Below are positions 26,492-33,952 of a DNA stretch of 64,000 bases, one piece after another (position 1 is the stretch's first letter; the number at the start of each line of letters is the position of its first letter). The DNA comes from Paenibacillus sp. sptzw28. Its GTDB lineage: Bacteria > Bacillota > Bacilli > Paenibacillales > Paenibacillaceae. Under the pieces are notes generated by a model. The model made no database searches, had not been told where the DNA came from, and saw only the letters and a list, made by a program, of their open reading frames with translations. Both the position numbers and the translations under genes were made by a program. Where the stretch lies: positions 4,436,001-4,500,000 of the forward strand of contig NZ_CP080545.1 of NCBI RefSeq assembly GCF_019550795.1, given 5' to 3'.

Positions 26492-27850
26492 TCATGGCAG
26501 TGATGTTCTGTAATCGTTGGGGCGAACTCCGGTAATTGCCTTAAACAACCGGCTGAAATAGGCTTGATCGGAATAACCTACCTTCTGGCAAATCTGGTAC
26601 ACTTTAAGCGTCGTGTCCCGCAGCATTCGTTTGGCGTTTTCGATCCGGATACGGGACAAATGCTGTGTAAAGGTGTGACCTGTCTCGGAGGTAAACAGAT
26701 AACTAAGGTAATTGGGCGTCACTTCGAGCTTCTCTGCCAGCATGCCGAGCGATAAATCCGGATTCGCATATTCCGCATCGATATGAAGGATAGCCAAGCG
26801 GATCATCCGGTGGATATTGTCGGATTGGACCGTCTCGGAATCCTCTTCATCGAGGTGCCGAAGCGCCTGTTGATACAGCTTTCCGATTTCAGAAGGGATC
26901 GGCGAGATGCCGCCCACTCCGACTTCCGCTGCAACCTCCAATTTCTCCTCCAGCAGGTCTTTGCATCTAACGGCATATTCCCGGACTGGAGGCACCGTAA
27001 ATTGATTCGAGAATAGGACCACGGTCATCCACTGCTTCTCCGTTATTATGACGGCAACCCCCAATTTCGCCACCTCGCACTCAATCAGGTACTTGGCGAA
27101 GAACCGGTCGGGATTCGTCCAGAAATTGTCGTCATTAATACGAATCACAAAGATGCCTAGCCAGCGGAACGACGGAAACAGCGATTCGTCGATTTCGGCC
27201 GCCGCCGCAGCCGGTATATGGAAGAGCTCCTGTATTTTGTTTTCCAGGGCGTTACGCTCCCGGAACCGCTGAAGCTGGACGGAATAGTCTCGCGCCGGAC
27301 GGACCGGAACGGAACCTGCCTGCTTGTCGCCGGTCAAATCGGACAGCTCGGTCAGAACGACCAGCATCATATTCAACACCGCAATCCGGACATTCACCGA
27401 TTCATCCGCTTCCCGGCCGGCGGGCTGCTCCGGCATTTGCAGCAATTTCTCAATAAACGGACGAAGACTATCGGCTACAGCGGAATCCGAAGGGTGCAAA
27501 AATTGCTGTAATCCGAGCAACCGCTCGAATAAAGGAGGGTCGTCAATATCAAAATGCAGGCAAAAATAAGTCATCCCTTCCGGTCCGCCCGCTTCGCTTT
27601 TATGTATGTCGCCCGGCCGGATGATCATCAGGTCGCCTTTGTTTTGGACATAGGCAGTTTCCTCAACGGTCGTAATCTGACGCCCTTCGAGCACCAAATT
27701 TAATTCGAACAGCGGATGTTCGTGGAACGGGTATGACCATTCCGGGTTTACCGTACGCCAATGCGTGCCGTGGATCCGCACTGAGAACTGGTAGTCCGGC
27801 AGCGCGTATTCACGGCGTTGTTGGTTTTTTCCGCCCGATGCAGTCGACAT
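26492..27850 (-). CDS. AraC-family regulator with N-terminal cupin (452 aa)
   Basis: The N-terminal cupin-type sensor (SYPFHEHPLFELNLVLEG, GDLMIIRPGDIHK) is followed by a linker and two C-terminal AraC HTH motifs (LGMLAEKLEVTPNYLSYLF; KVYQICQKVGYSDQAYFSRLF). Such proteins bind a sugar directly and activate nearby genes. The gene lies 62 bp after the second permease, so sugar control may be layered: extracellular sensing by YesM, cytoplasmic sensing here. The ribosome binding site is weak. Confidence 0.9.
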   Translation of the reverse strand: MSTASGGKNQQRREYALPDYQFSVRIHGTHWRTVNPEWSYPFHEHPLFELNLVLEGRQITTVEETAYVQNKGDLMIIRPGDIHKSEAGGPEGMTYFCLHFDIDDPPLFERLLGLQQFLHPSDSAVADSLRPFIEKLLQMPEQPAGREADESVNVRIAVLNMMLVVLTELSDLTGDKQAGSVPVRPARDYSVQLQRFRERNALENKIQELFHIPAAAAAEIDESLFPSFRWLGIFVIRINDDNFWTNPDRFFAKYLIECEVAKLGVAVIITEKQWMTVVLFSNQFTVPPVREYAVRCKDLLEEKLEVAAEVGVGGISPIPSEIGKLYQQALRHLDEEDSETVQSDNIHRMIRLAILHIDAEYANPDLSLGMLAEKLEVTPNYLSYLFTSETGHTFTQHLSRIRIENAKRMLRDTTLKVYQICQKVGYSDQAYFSRLFKAITGVRPNDYRTSLP

Positions 27851-27912
27851 GATGAATGAAGCACCCCCCGCGATACTTTGGATTATTCACCCATTATATC
27901 ACGGATACAGGC

Positions 27913-28818
27913 CTATTCCTTGACGCTGCCTAGCTGCATGCCGACGACAAAATATTTTTGCAGAAACGGATAGACAATCAGGATGGGCACGGATGCGACG
28001 ATTGTAATGGCCGCGCGAATCGATGCCGGCGTCACCATATTGCGGGCGGCCTCCGGATCTGCCCCGGCTGCCACGGCCGGGTTGCTGTTTGAATTCATCG
28101 AGGACGAGAGCAGCTTCATCAGCTCGTACTGCAGCGTGCTCAGATCCTGTTTCGATGAGGCGAACAGAAACGTGTCGAACCAGGAATTCCACTGGCCCAC
28201 GGCTACAAACAAGGCAACGGTTGCCAGCACAGGCTGGCAGAGCGGCAGTACAATCGTCAGAAAGATACGAAAATCGCCTGCGCCGTCGACTTTCGCCGAT
28301 TCGATCAAACTCTCCGGCAGCGTTTGAATATAGGTCCTGATCACGATCATATTGAACGCGCTGACGAGGCCGGGAATAATGTAGACGAGAAAATGATTGA
28401 GCAGATGCAGATCCTTAATCAGAAAATAGTAAGGAATGAGACCGGCGTTAAAATACATTGTAAGCACGATAATGACCGTGACCGGCTTCCGGAATATGTA
28501 TTCCTTCCGGCTCACCGTATACGCCAGAATCGAGGTAAGAAACAGGCTAAGCAAGGTGCCGATCACAGTACGCGCGACAGATACCCAGAATGCATGGTAT
28601 ACCGCGCCAGTCGCGAAGACTGCGCTATAATTTTTGACCGTCCACTCTCTGGGCCACAAGTAAATGCCGCCGCGAATCGTATCGTTGCCTGCATTGAAAG
28701 ACACCGCCAGCGTATTCAGAAACGGATAAAGCGTAACCACGGCGAGCGTGATCATGACGATTGCATTAAAAGTATGAAAAGAGGCCGGTTCCAGCCGGTG
28801 CGAATACCTCATTCTCAT
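27913..28818 (-). CDS. ABC sugar transporter permease, LplC/YtcP type (301 aa)
   Basis: Inner-membrane permease with about six hydrophobic segments and the cytoplasmic EAA-type loop ESAKVDGAGDFRIFLTIVLPL that docks the ATPase. The C-terminal VGMQLGSVKE is typical of the LplC group. The ATG at 28818 follows AGGAGG by seven bases, and a hairpin repeat abuts that site. Pairs with the permease at 28949. Confidence 0.93.
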   Translation of the reverse strand: MRMRYSHRLEPASFHTFNAIVMITLAVVTLYPFLNTLAVSFNAGNDTIRGGIYLWPREWTVKNYSAVFATGAVYHAFWVSVARTVIGTLLSLFLTSILAYTVSRKEYIFRKPVTVIIVLTMYFNAGLIPYYFLIKDLHLLNHFLVYIIPGLVSAFNMIVIRTYIQTLPESLIESAKVDGAGDFRIFLTIVLPLCQPVLATVALFVAVGQWNSWFDTFLFASSKQDLSTLQYELMKLLSSSMNSNSNPAVAAGADPEAARNMVTPASIRAAITIVASVPILIVYPFLQKYFVVGMQLGSVKE

Positions 28819-28834
28819 GATTTAGCCTCCTAAA

Positions 28835-28940
28835 AGTTTTGTGCGATACTTCTTGAATCGCTGCTTTAGCGAGCACAAAACTCGCATCGGAAGCATACGC
28901 TAAGACGTTTTGCGTGAGTGACAATCGCAGCATCGCAGCG
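28835..28940 (-). repeat. Hairpin repeat element between the two permease genes
   Basis: AGTTTTGTGC (28835-28844) and GCACAAAACT (28873-28882) form a perfect 10-bp stem, followed by CATCGGAAGCATACGCT, the linker seen in the repeats at 8.7 and 55.8 kb. A weaker second stem-like unit (ACGTTTTGCG) follows to about 28940. On the transcript the hairpin ends three bases before the AGGAGG of the downstream permease. Confidence 0.8.
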
Positions 28941-28948
28941 TTCGAATG

Positions 28949-29911
28949 TCAGATCAATCTCTCTTCTCCCATCCGCTTGGCGATCGTGTTCGCCGCGAAG
29001 ATGAGGGTGATGCTGACAACCGTTTTGAAAATTCCCGCCGCCGTGGCGAGTGAATAGTTGCTCATTTGCAGCCCGTATTTGAGCACAAAGATATCAATCG
29101 TCTGCGACCAGTCGATGACAACCCCGTTGCCAAGCAAGTATTGGACCTCGAAGCCTGCTTCCAGTATCCAGCCCAGATTCATGATGAGCAGAATAATAAC
29201 GATCGATCGTATACCCGGCAAAGTGATATAAAGCATCTTATGGTATCGGTTCGCCCCGTCGATGTCCGCAGCCTCGTACAACGAAGGATCGATGGATGTA
29301 ATCGCGGCCAGATAGATGATCGCGTTCCAGCCCACTTCTTTCCATACATGGGAGGCCCCCACAATGCCCCAGAAATATTTCGGTTCGCTCAGCCACATGA
29401 TCGGGGCGTCAATCATCCCGAGCTTCATCAACAGAACATTGACGATGCCTCCGTCGATCGAAAGCGAACTTGCGACGATGCCCGTAACGATAATCCAGGA
29501 CAGAAAGTGCGGCAGATAGGAGATCGTCTGGATTGAGCGTTTGAACAGCTTGTTCTTCACTTCATTAAGCAGAATGGCAAATACGATCGCCGTCACAAAT
29601 CCGAGCACCATGTTGATCATGCTCATAGCAATCGTGTTGCGAAGAACGCTAAGAAACGTGTCGTCGCTGAAGAGAAACCGGAATTGCTTGAAACCGACCC
29701 ACTCCTGCTGGGAGAAGCTGCGGGCGGGCTTATAATTCTGAAAAGCCATCGTCCAACCCCAAATGGGATAATAGGAGAATAAAACCACATAAAGCAAAAC
29801 GGGAAGCGACATGATCATCAGCTGCTTCTGATTTCGAAACCGTCTGAAAAACGGCTTGTTTTTGGCGGTAACTGCCGCTTCGCCGCGAGGAAACGTTTCG
29901 GCCTTTGCCAT
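28949..29911 (-). CDS. ABC sugar transporter permease, LplB type (320 aa)
   Basis: First permease of the importer, six predicted membrane segments after a polar N-terminus; family motifs LMIMSLPVLLYVVLFSYYP and the EAA-type loop EAADIDGANRYHKMLYITLP. The ATG at 29911 follows GGAGGG by seven bases; a longer frame to 29926 would overlap that site. The 60-bp regulatory block lies about 70 bp upstream. Confidence 0.93.
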   Translation of the reverse strand: MAKAETFPRGEAAVTAKNKPFFRRFRNQKQLMIMSLPVLLYVVLFSYYPIWGWTMAFQNYKPARSFSQQEWVGFKQFRFLFSDDTFLSVLRNTIAMSMINMVLGFVTAIVFAILLNEVKNKLFKRSIQTISYLPHFLSWIIVTGIVASSLSIDGGIVNVLLMKLGMIDAPIMWLSEPKYFWGIVGASHVWKEVGWNAIIYLAAITSIDPSLYEAADIDGANRYHKMLYITLPGIRSIVIILLIMNLGWILEAGFEVQYLLGNGVVIDWSQTIDIFVLKYGLQMSNYSLATAAGIFKTVVSITLIFAANTIAKRMGEERLI

Positions 29912-29978
29912 GGTTCTTCCCTCCATCTGTCTGTAATCAGCTATTGTCCTGCGGCCGTTATTGGCAGCCGGTGCATAT

Positions 29979-30037
29979 TTTCATTATCAGTCATTGAATG
30001 CGGTTTCAAAATAACCAGACTAAAGGATCGCTCCCCC
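29979..30037 (-). promoter_or_regulatory. Conserved activator/promoter block upstream of the LplB-type permease gene
   Basis: Same ordered elements as at 23004-23063 (GGGGGAG, CCTTTA-TCTGGTTATT, AACCG-ATTCAA, TAATGAAA), differing at scattered positions and by one indel. It lies between the kinase gene and the permease, so transport genes can be driven separately from the kinase. Confidence 0.75.
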
Positions 30038-30061
30038 TGAATTTAAGAACTTGGGGGACGC

Positions 30062-31885
30062 TCACCTTAAGGCACTGGCCCGGTTCGCATTCGGGTTAGC
30101 ATTATCCTCTTCCGGAGTATGGAGGCGGTGAAGCGGGATCGTGAATCCGACCGTCGTTCCGAGGGAGGGCTCACTTTCGAGCCGGAAGCCGGCGCTCTCG
30201 TGGTAGAACAGCTCCAGCCTCCGGTATACATTCCGGATTCCGACGTGACCCTGCATCTCCCGGTCGGATCTTACCGCTTCAATCAAGCCGCGAAGCTGTT
30301 CCACTTCCATTCCGATCCCGTTGTCGACTACAGTAACCGACAGTTTCCGGTCAACTATGTTCGCTTTGATTCGGATAAGTCCGTTTGCCTGGATCGATTG
30401 AAGACCATGCTTGCAGGCATTCTCAACAAGCGGTTGTATGCTCATTTTGGGAATCCGGCAGCCGGAAGCTTCCGGATCAAGCTCGATTGTATAATCAAAC
30501 CTGTCGCCGAACCGGAATTTCTCGATTTGCAAATACATTTCCGTAAAATGCAGCTCTTCCTGGACCGGGACGAGGTCATCAGACCAGCTCATCAGCCGGC
30601 GCAGAAGAAGCGACAGGTTCTGGATCATGCCCATCGCATCTGTGTAACCTTTTTTGGCGCACACGACAAGCAGCGCATTAAGCGTATTAAAGAGGAAATG
30701 CGGATTCATTTGGCTCTGGAGCATATTCATCTCCGCGCGAATCCTCTCCAGCTCGAGGTTCTTTTGCCGGATTTCCAGTTTGTATACGTCATTAAACAAT
30801 GCGTTGATTTTCCCGGTCATCAAGTTGAATGTGCGGATCAAGCCGCCGATTTCGTCCCGGCCTTCCTGCAGCTCGATCAGATCGAATTTCTCGTTGCGTA
30901 CTTTCTCCATGTGCCTCGACAGCTTTTTCACCCGATAATGGTAAGAGCGGAGGATAACGAAGATTAATAGTGAAGGAAGGACGGTACTGATAGCGGCAAG
31001 AAGCAGTATGGAGCGTTTGGCATCGCTGATCATACTGTCGATCCGCCGGGTATCCGCCATTCCCACCAGCTTCCAGCCTTTAATATAATTCTCGTTCCCG
31101 ATCGTCTTTTCCAATACGGTTCCCGGCGCTGAAGCGGGCGGAATATAGGCGGATATCGGCGCATTCTGTTCCTGCATACCGTCGCCTGAGGCTACAAGAC
31201 GGTTCTGGCTGTCGACCAGCAGAAGCTGCAGGCTGCCGATTTCCCGGTTCAGAATCCCGTATATCTTATTAACGTTGAGGTCGATCCGCAGCACTTTGCG
31301 GTATGTGTCAAGTCCCGGAAAACCGTCCAGTTCGCTGACTACGCTTATCCGTTTACCGGGGGCGATTCCGCTATTGTCAAAATAAGCCACAGTGGTCATG
31401 CCGCCGCGGAGCTGCTCATGCCTGTTAAGCCATGGAGAATTCCGGACATTCCGGTCAATGACGAAATAGCTTCCGCCGCTTTCGATCGTCGGGTTATCGG
31501 TGTAAACTCCGACTTCCAGTATATTAGGATAGGCCGACATATAACGTTTCAGCTTGCTGCGCAGAAAGCTGTCGTACGTCTCGTAGAACGATACCGGACT
31601 CTCGTAGGTACGGTCGATCGCCTCATACAGCGACTGATCCCCTGCGATCGCGTGGCTCACGGCAACACTTTCATCCACCATGCTTTGCAGCTCCACAGAT
31701 GCCCGCTCGATCGATTTGCGCAGGTTATCTTCCTCACGGATACGGATATTGGCCGAATTTTGTATGAAGAAGAAAATATTGATCGACATAATCGGAATCA
31801 ATACACAAAGGATGTAAATTAATAGGAACTTGTATGTGAGGGGAATGTCGTTCACTTTATGGAACAGAAACCGGTTTCTCCGCAT
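30062..31885 (-). CDS. YesM-like sensor histidine kinase (607 aa)
   Basis: Membrane sensor kinase: N-terminal transmembrane helix (YKFLLIYILCVLIPIMSINIF), a long extracellular sensor region (about 40-290), a second helix (LLLAAISTVLPSLLIFVIL), HAMP, the His-kinase motif NPHFLFNTLN with phospho-accepting His near residue 392, and a C-terminal ATPase domain (PLVENACKHGL, DNGIGM). It should phosphorylate the YesN-like regulator at 23157. The ATG follows GGGAG by about seven bases. First gene of the locus. Confidence 0.93.
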   Translation of the reverse strand: MRRNRFLFHKVNDIPLTYKFLLIYILCVLIPIMSINIFFFIQNSANIRIREEDNLRKSIERASVELQSMVDESVAVSHAIAGDQSLYEAIDRTYESPVSFYETYDSFLRSKLKRYMSAYPNILEVGVYTDNPTIESGGSYFVIDRNVRNSPWLNRHEQLRGGMTTVAYFDNSGIAPGKRISVVSELDGFPGLDTYRKVLRIDLNVNKIYGILNREIGSLQLLLVDSQNRLVASGDGMQEQNAPISAYIPPASAPGTVLEKTIGNENYIKGWKLVGMADTRRIDSMISDAKRSILLLAAISTVLPSLLIFVILRSYHYRVKKLSRHMEKVRNEKFDLIELQEGRDEIGGLIRTFNLMTGKINALFNDVYKLEIRQKNLELERIRAEMNMLQSQMNPHFLFNTLNALLVVCAKKGYTDAMGMIQNLSLLLRRLMSWSDDLVPVQEELHFTEMYLQIEKFRFGDRFDYTIELDPEASGCRIPKMSIQPLVENACKHGLQSIQANGLIRIKANIVDRKLSVTVVDNGIGMEVEQLRGLIEAVRSDREMQGHVGIRNVYRRLELFYHESAGFRLESEPSLGTTVGFTIPLHRLHTPEEDNANPNANRASALR

Positions 31886-32003
31886 AGATCTCTCCCTTGC
31901 TGTGAGGACAAGTAGGCATCCGCCCTAGTTCCAGTCTTACACGGGAAAGTTGGGGCGGCAATGAGACAAATCTATGATTTATTGGATTAATATACGCTGC
32001 GCA

Positions 32004-32876
32004 TCAGCCGCTTTTCACCTTTTCAATAAAGGCAAGCAGAGGCTTCGACATCCATTTCCTGGGATGGATGAACATTTGAAGATTGAGCCGGATTCCGGGA
32101 TGCGTGAAAGGCAGGGCGGCAAGCTCCCCCCGGCTTATCTCTTGGTCCGCCACGATACGGGGAAGAAGGGCAATACCGGTCCCGGACATGACGCACCTTT
32201 TAACCGCTTCAGGATTTCCCAATTCGAAACCGATGCGGCATGGAATCTGGTTTTCCTTCAGCACTTTCTCGAGCATGATCCGGTAGTTGCAGCTGTCCTC
32301 GGGCATAATCCACTCCGCCTCGCCAAGTTCACCAATCTCCACTTTATCCATCAGCGTTAACGGGTGGCCCGGATGGGCTATAACAATCAGAGGCTCTTCT
32401 TTGACTGCAACGCATTGCACAAATGGATCGACCGTTTTGCTGTCCAGCAGCAGACCGATATCAAGCTCCCCCTCCTTCACCTTGTTCACGATTACCGATT
32501 CACGATCAGTCTGAAGCCGGATGGTAAGTTCGGGAAATTGCCGGCGGATATATTGAAGAACAGATGGAAGGAAATAAGATCCCAATGAATCGATCGTCCC
32601 TATTGAAAGCGTGCCTCCTGCCTGCCCGGCAATCGTTTCTTGCGACTCCTCATACAGCTCGAGCATCCGGCCCGAAATCTTTAATAGTGATTCGCCGGGA
32701 GGCGTCAGACGAAGCTGCCGTCCATACCGTTCGAACAATTTCACGCCGTATAGCTTCTCAAGCTTTTGAATTTGCGCGGTAACACTGGACTGTGCATAGC
32801 CCAGCTCCTCACCGGCTCGTGTAAAACTGCGACATTCGGCGACCTTGCGGAAGGTCTGAAAATAGGTCAAATCCAT
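32004..32876 (-). CDS. LysR-family transcriptional regulator (290 aa)
   Basis: N-terminal winged HTH (YFQTFRKVAECRSFTRAGEEL, AQSSVTAQIQKLE) and a LysR substrate-binding domain (LSIGTIDSLGSYFLP). The ATG at 32876 gives the standard MDLTYF N-terminus with GGTGAG close upstream. It is divergent from the DapA-like gene, its probable target, with a dyad between them. Confidence 0.92.
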   Translation of the reverse strand: MDLTYFQTFRKVAECRSFTRAGEELGYAQSSVTAQIQKLEKLYGVKLFERYGRQLRLTPPGESLLKISGRMLELYEESQETIAGQAGGTLSIGTIDSLGSYFLPSVLQYIRRQFPELTIRLQTDRESVIVNKVKEGELDIGLLLDSKTVDPFVQCVAVKEEPLIVIAHPGHPLTLMDKVEIGELGEAEWIMPEDSCNYRIMLEKVLKENQIPCRIGFELGNPEAVKRCVMSGTGIALLPRIVADQEISRGELAALPFTHPGIRLNLQMFIHPRKWMSKPLLAFIEKVKSG

Positions 32877-32903
32877 ATACTCACCACTATCGAAATTATT
32901 GAT

Positions 32904-32929
32904 GTTACCTATCATTAAGTATAGATAAC
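32904..32929. promoter_or_regulatory. LysR-type binding site candidate
   Basis: GTTACCTATC (32904-32913) is an imperfect inverted match to GTATAGATAAC (32919-32929): nine of eleven positions pair. It has AT-rich centre and lies in the divergent spacer, where LysR regulators bind. Confidence 0.6.
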
Positions 32930-32990
32930 ACCGATGCGAATAGCCATGATAATGTTATATTGTCAACAAAACATGCGAGGGGTTGTTCCA

Positions 32991-33875
32991 ATGTTGGATG
33001 AACATAATGTCAAAGGGATCTTCGTCCCGGTCGTCACTCCTTTCTTGCCGAGTGGTGAGCTTGACCTCATTTCGTTTCAGAACTATGTGGACGGACTGCT
33101 GAAGTCTGATATTCAAGGTCTGGTTATTAACGGGACTACCGGGGAATCGCCAACGGTTTCGTGGGAGGAAGTAATACTGCTTGTGGAGGCTGCAAAAGAA
33201 CGCATGCAAGGCAAGCGCATCCCGATTATAGTAGGCACTGGAACCAACGATACGGCATCAACTTTAAAACGGACCGAACTGGCGGGGAATATCGGGGCGG
33301 ATGCCGCACTTGTAGTTGTGCCTTATTACAGCCGTCCCTCGCAAGCGGGAATAATCGAGCATTTCCGCATGGCGGCACAGGTGGGATTACCCGTTATCGC
33401 TTATGAGGTTCCCGCTCGTACCGGAATTCGGCTCACCGTTAGTACGGCTAGAAACATTCTGGAGTTGGATGGCGTAATCGGACTGAAGGACAGCACCGGC
33501 GGACCTGAGCTCTTGACGGAATTGACCCGCCTCGGATCCAAACCGGTGCTGTGCGGCGAAGACGCTAATTTCTATGCTGCGCTGTGCGCGGGTGCATCCG
33601 GCGGCATATTGGCATCCGCCAATATTCATACAGATGCCTTCATTGATGTGTTTCAACTTGTCCTTCATGGAAGGGTCCAAGAAGCAAAAATAACGTTCGA
33701 CCGGCTGTTTCCGTTGATTCAACTGCTATTTCAAGAATCTAACCCGGCGCCGCTCAAATGGCTGCTTTCCCGCCAATCCGTCATAACATCCGATACCGTC
33801 CGCCTCCCTATGACTTCAATTACCCGTGAGCTTCAGTCGGAGCTGGAACAGGCGATCGCGGCAATGACTGCTTGA
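32991..33875 (+). CDS. DapA/NAL-family Schiff-base aldolase, dihydrodipicolinate-synthase-like (294 aa)
   Basis: TIM-barrel aldolase/synthase. Schiff-base Lys166 in GVIGLKDSTG, catalytic Tyr138 in AYEVPARTG, substrate-binding Thr pair in NGTTGESPT (49-50) and Arg143 in PARTG are present. It could be a true 4-hydroxy-tetrahydrodipicolinate synthase or a paralogue for another 2-oxo acid; a dedicated LysR regulator and distance from other lysine genes favour a specialised role. The ATG at 32991 follows GAGGGG by eight bases; upstream in-frame starts lack sites. Confidence 0.85.
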   Translation: MLDEHNVKGIFVPVVTPFLPSGELDLISFQNYVDGLLKSDIQGLVINGTTGESPTVSWEEVILLVEAAKERMQGKRIPIIVGTGTNDTASTLKRTELAGNIGADAALVVVPYYSRPSQAGIIEHFRMAAQVGLPVIAYEVPARTGIRLTVSTARNILELDGVIGLKDSTGGPELLTELTRLGSKPVLCGEDANFYAALCAGASGGILASANIHTDAFIDVFQLVLHGRVQEAKITFDRLFPLIQLLFQESNPAPLKWLLSRQSVITSDTVRLPMTSITRELQSELEQAIAAMTA

Positions 33876-33885
33876 CAATAAAAAT

Positions 33886-33928
33886 AAACCAATAGCTTAA
33901 GCCGTGGATTCACGGAAAGCTATTGGTT
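33886..33928. terminator. Bidirectional terminator between DapA-like and SNF2 genes
   Basis: AAACCAATAGCTT and AAGCTATTGGTTT stems with A and T runs on both sides, between convergent genes. Confidence 0.85.
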
Positions 33929-33952
33929 TTATTTCTGTCGCCTAAAAATCAC

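Noticed and set aside
30020..30060. Terminator after the YesM kinase gene
   Set aside because: CCCCC and GGGGG can pair but no T-run follows, and the sequence is part of the conserved regulatory block.
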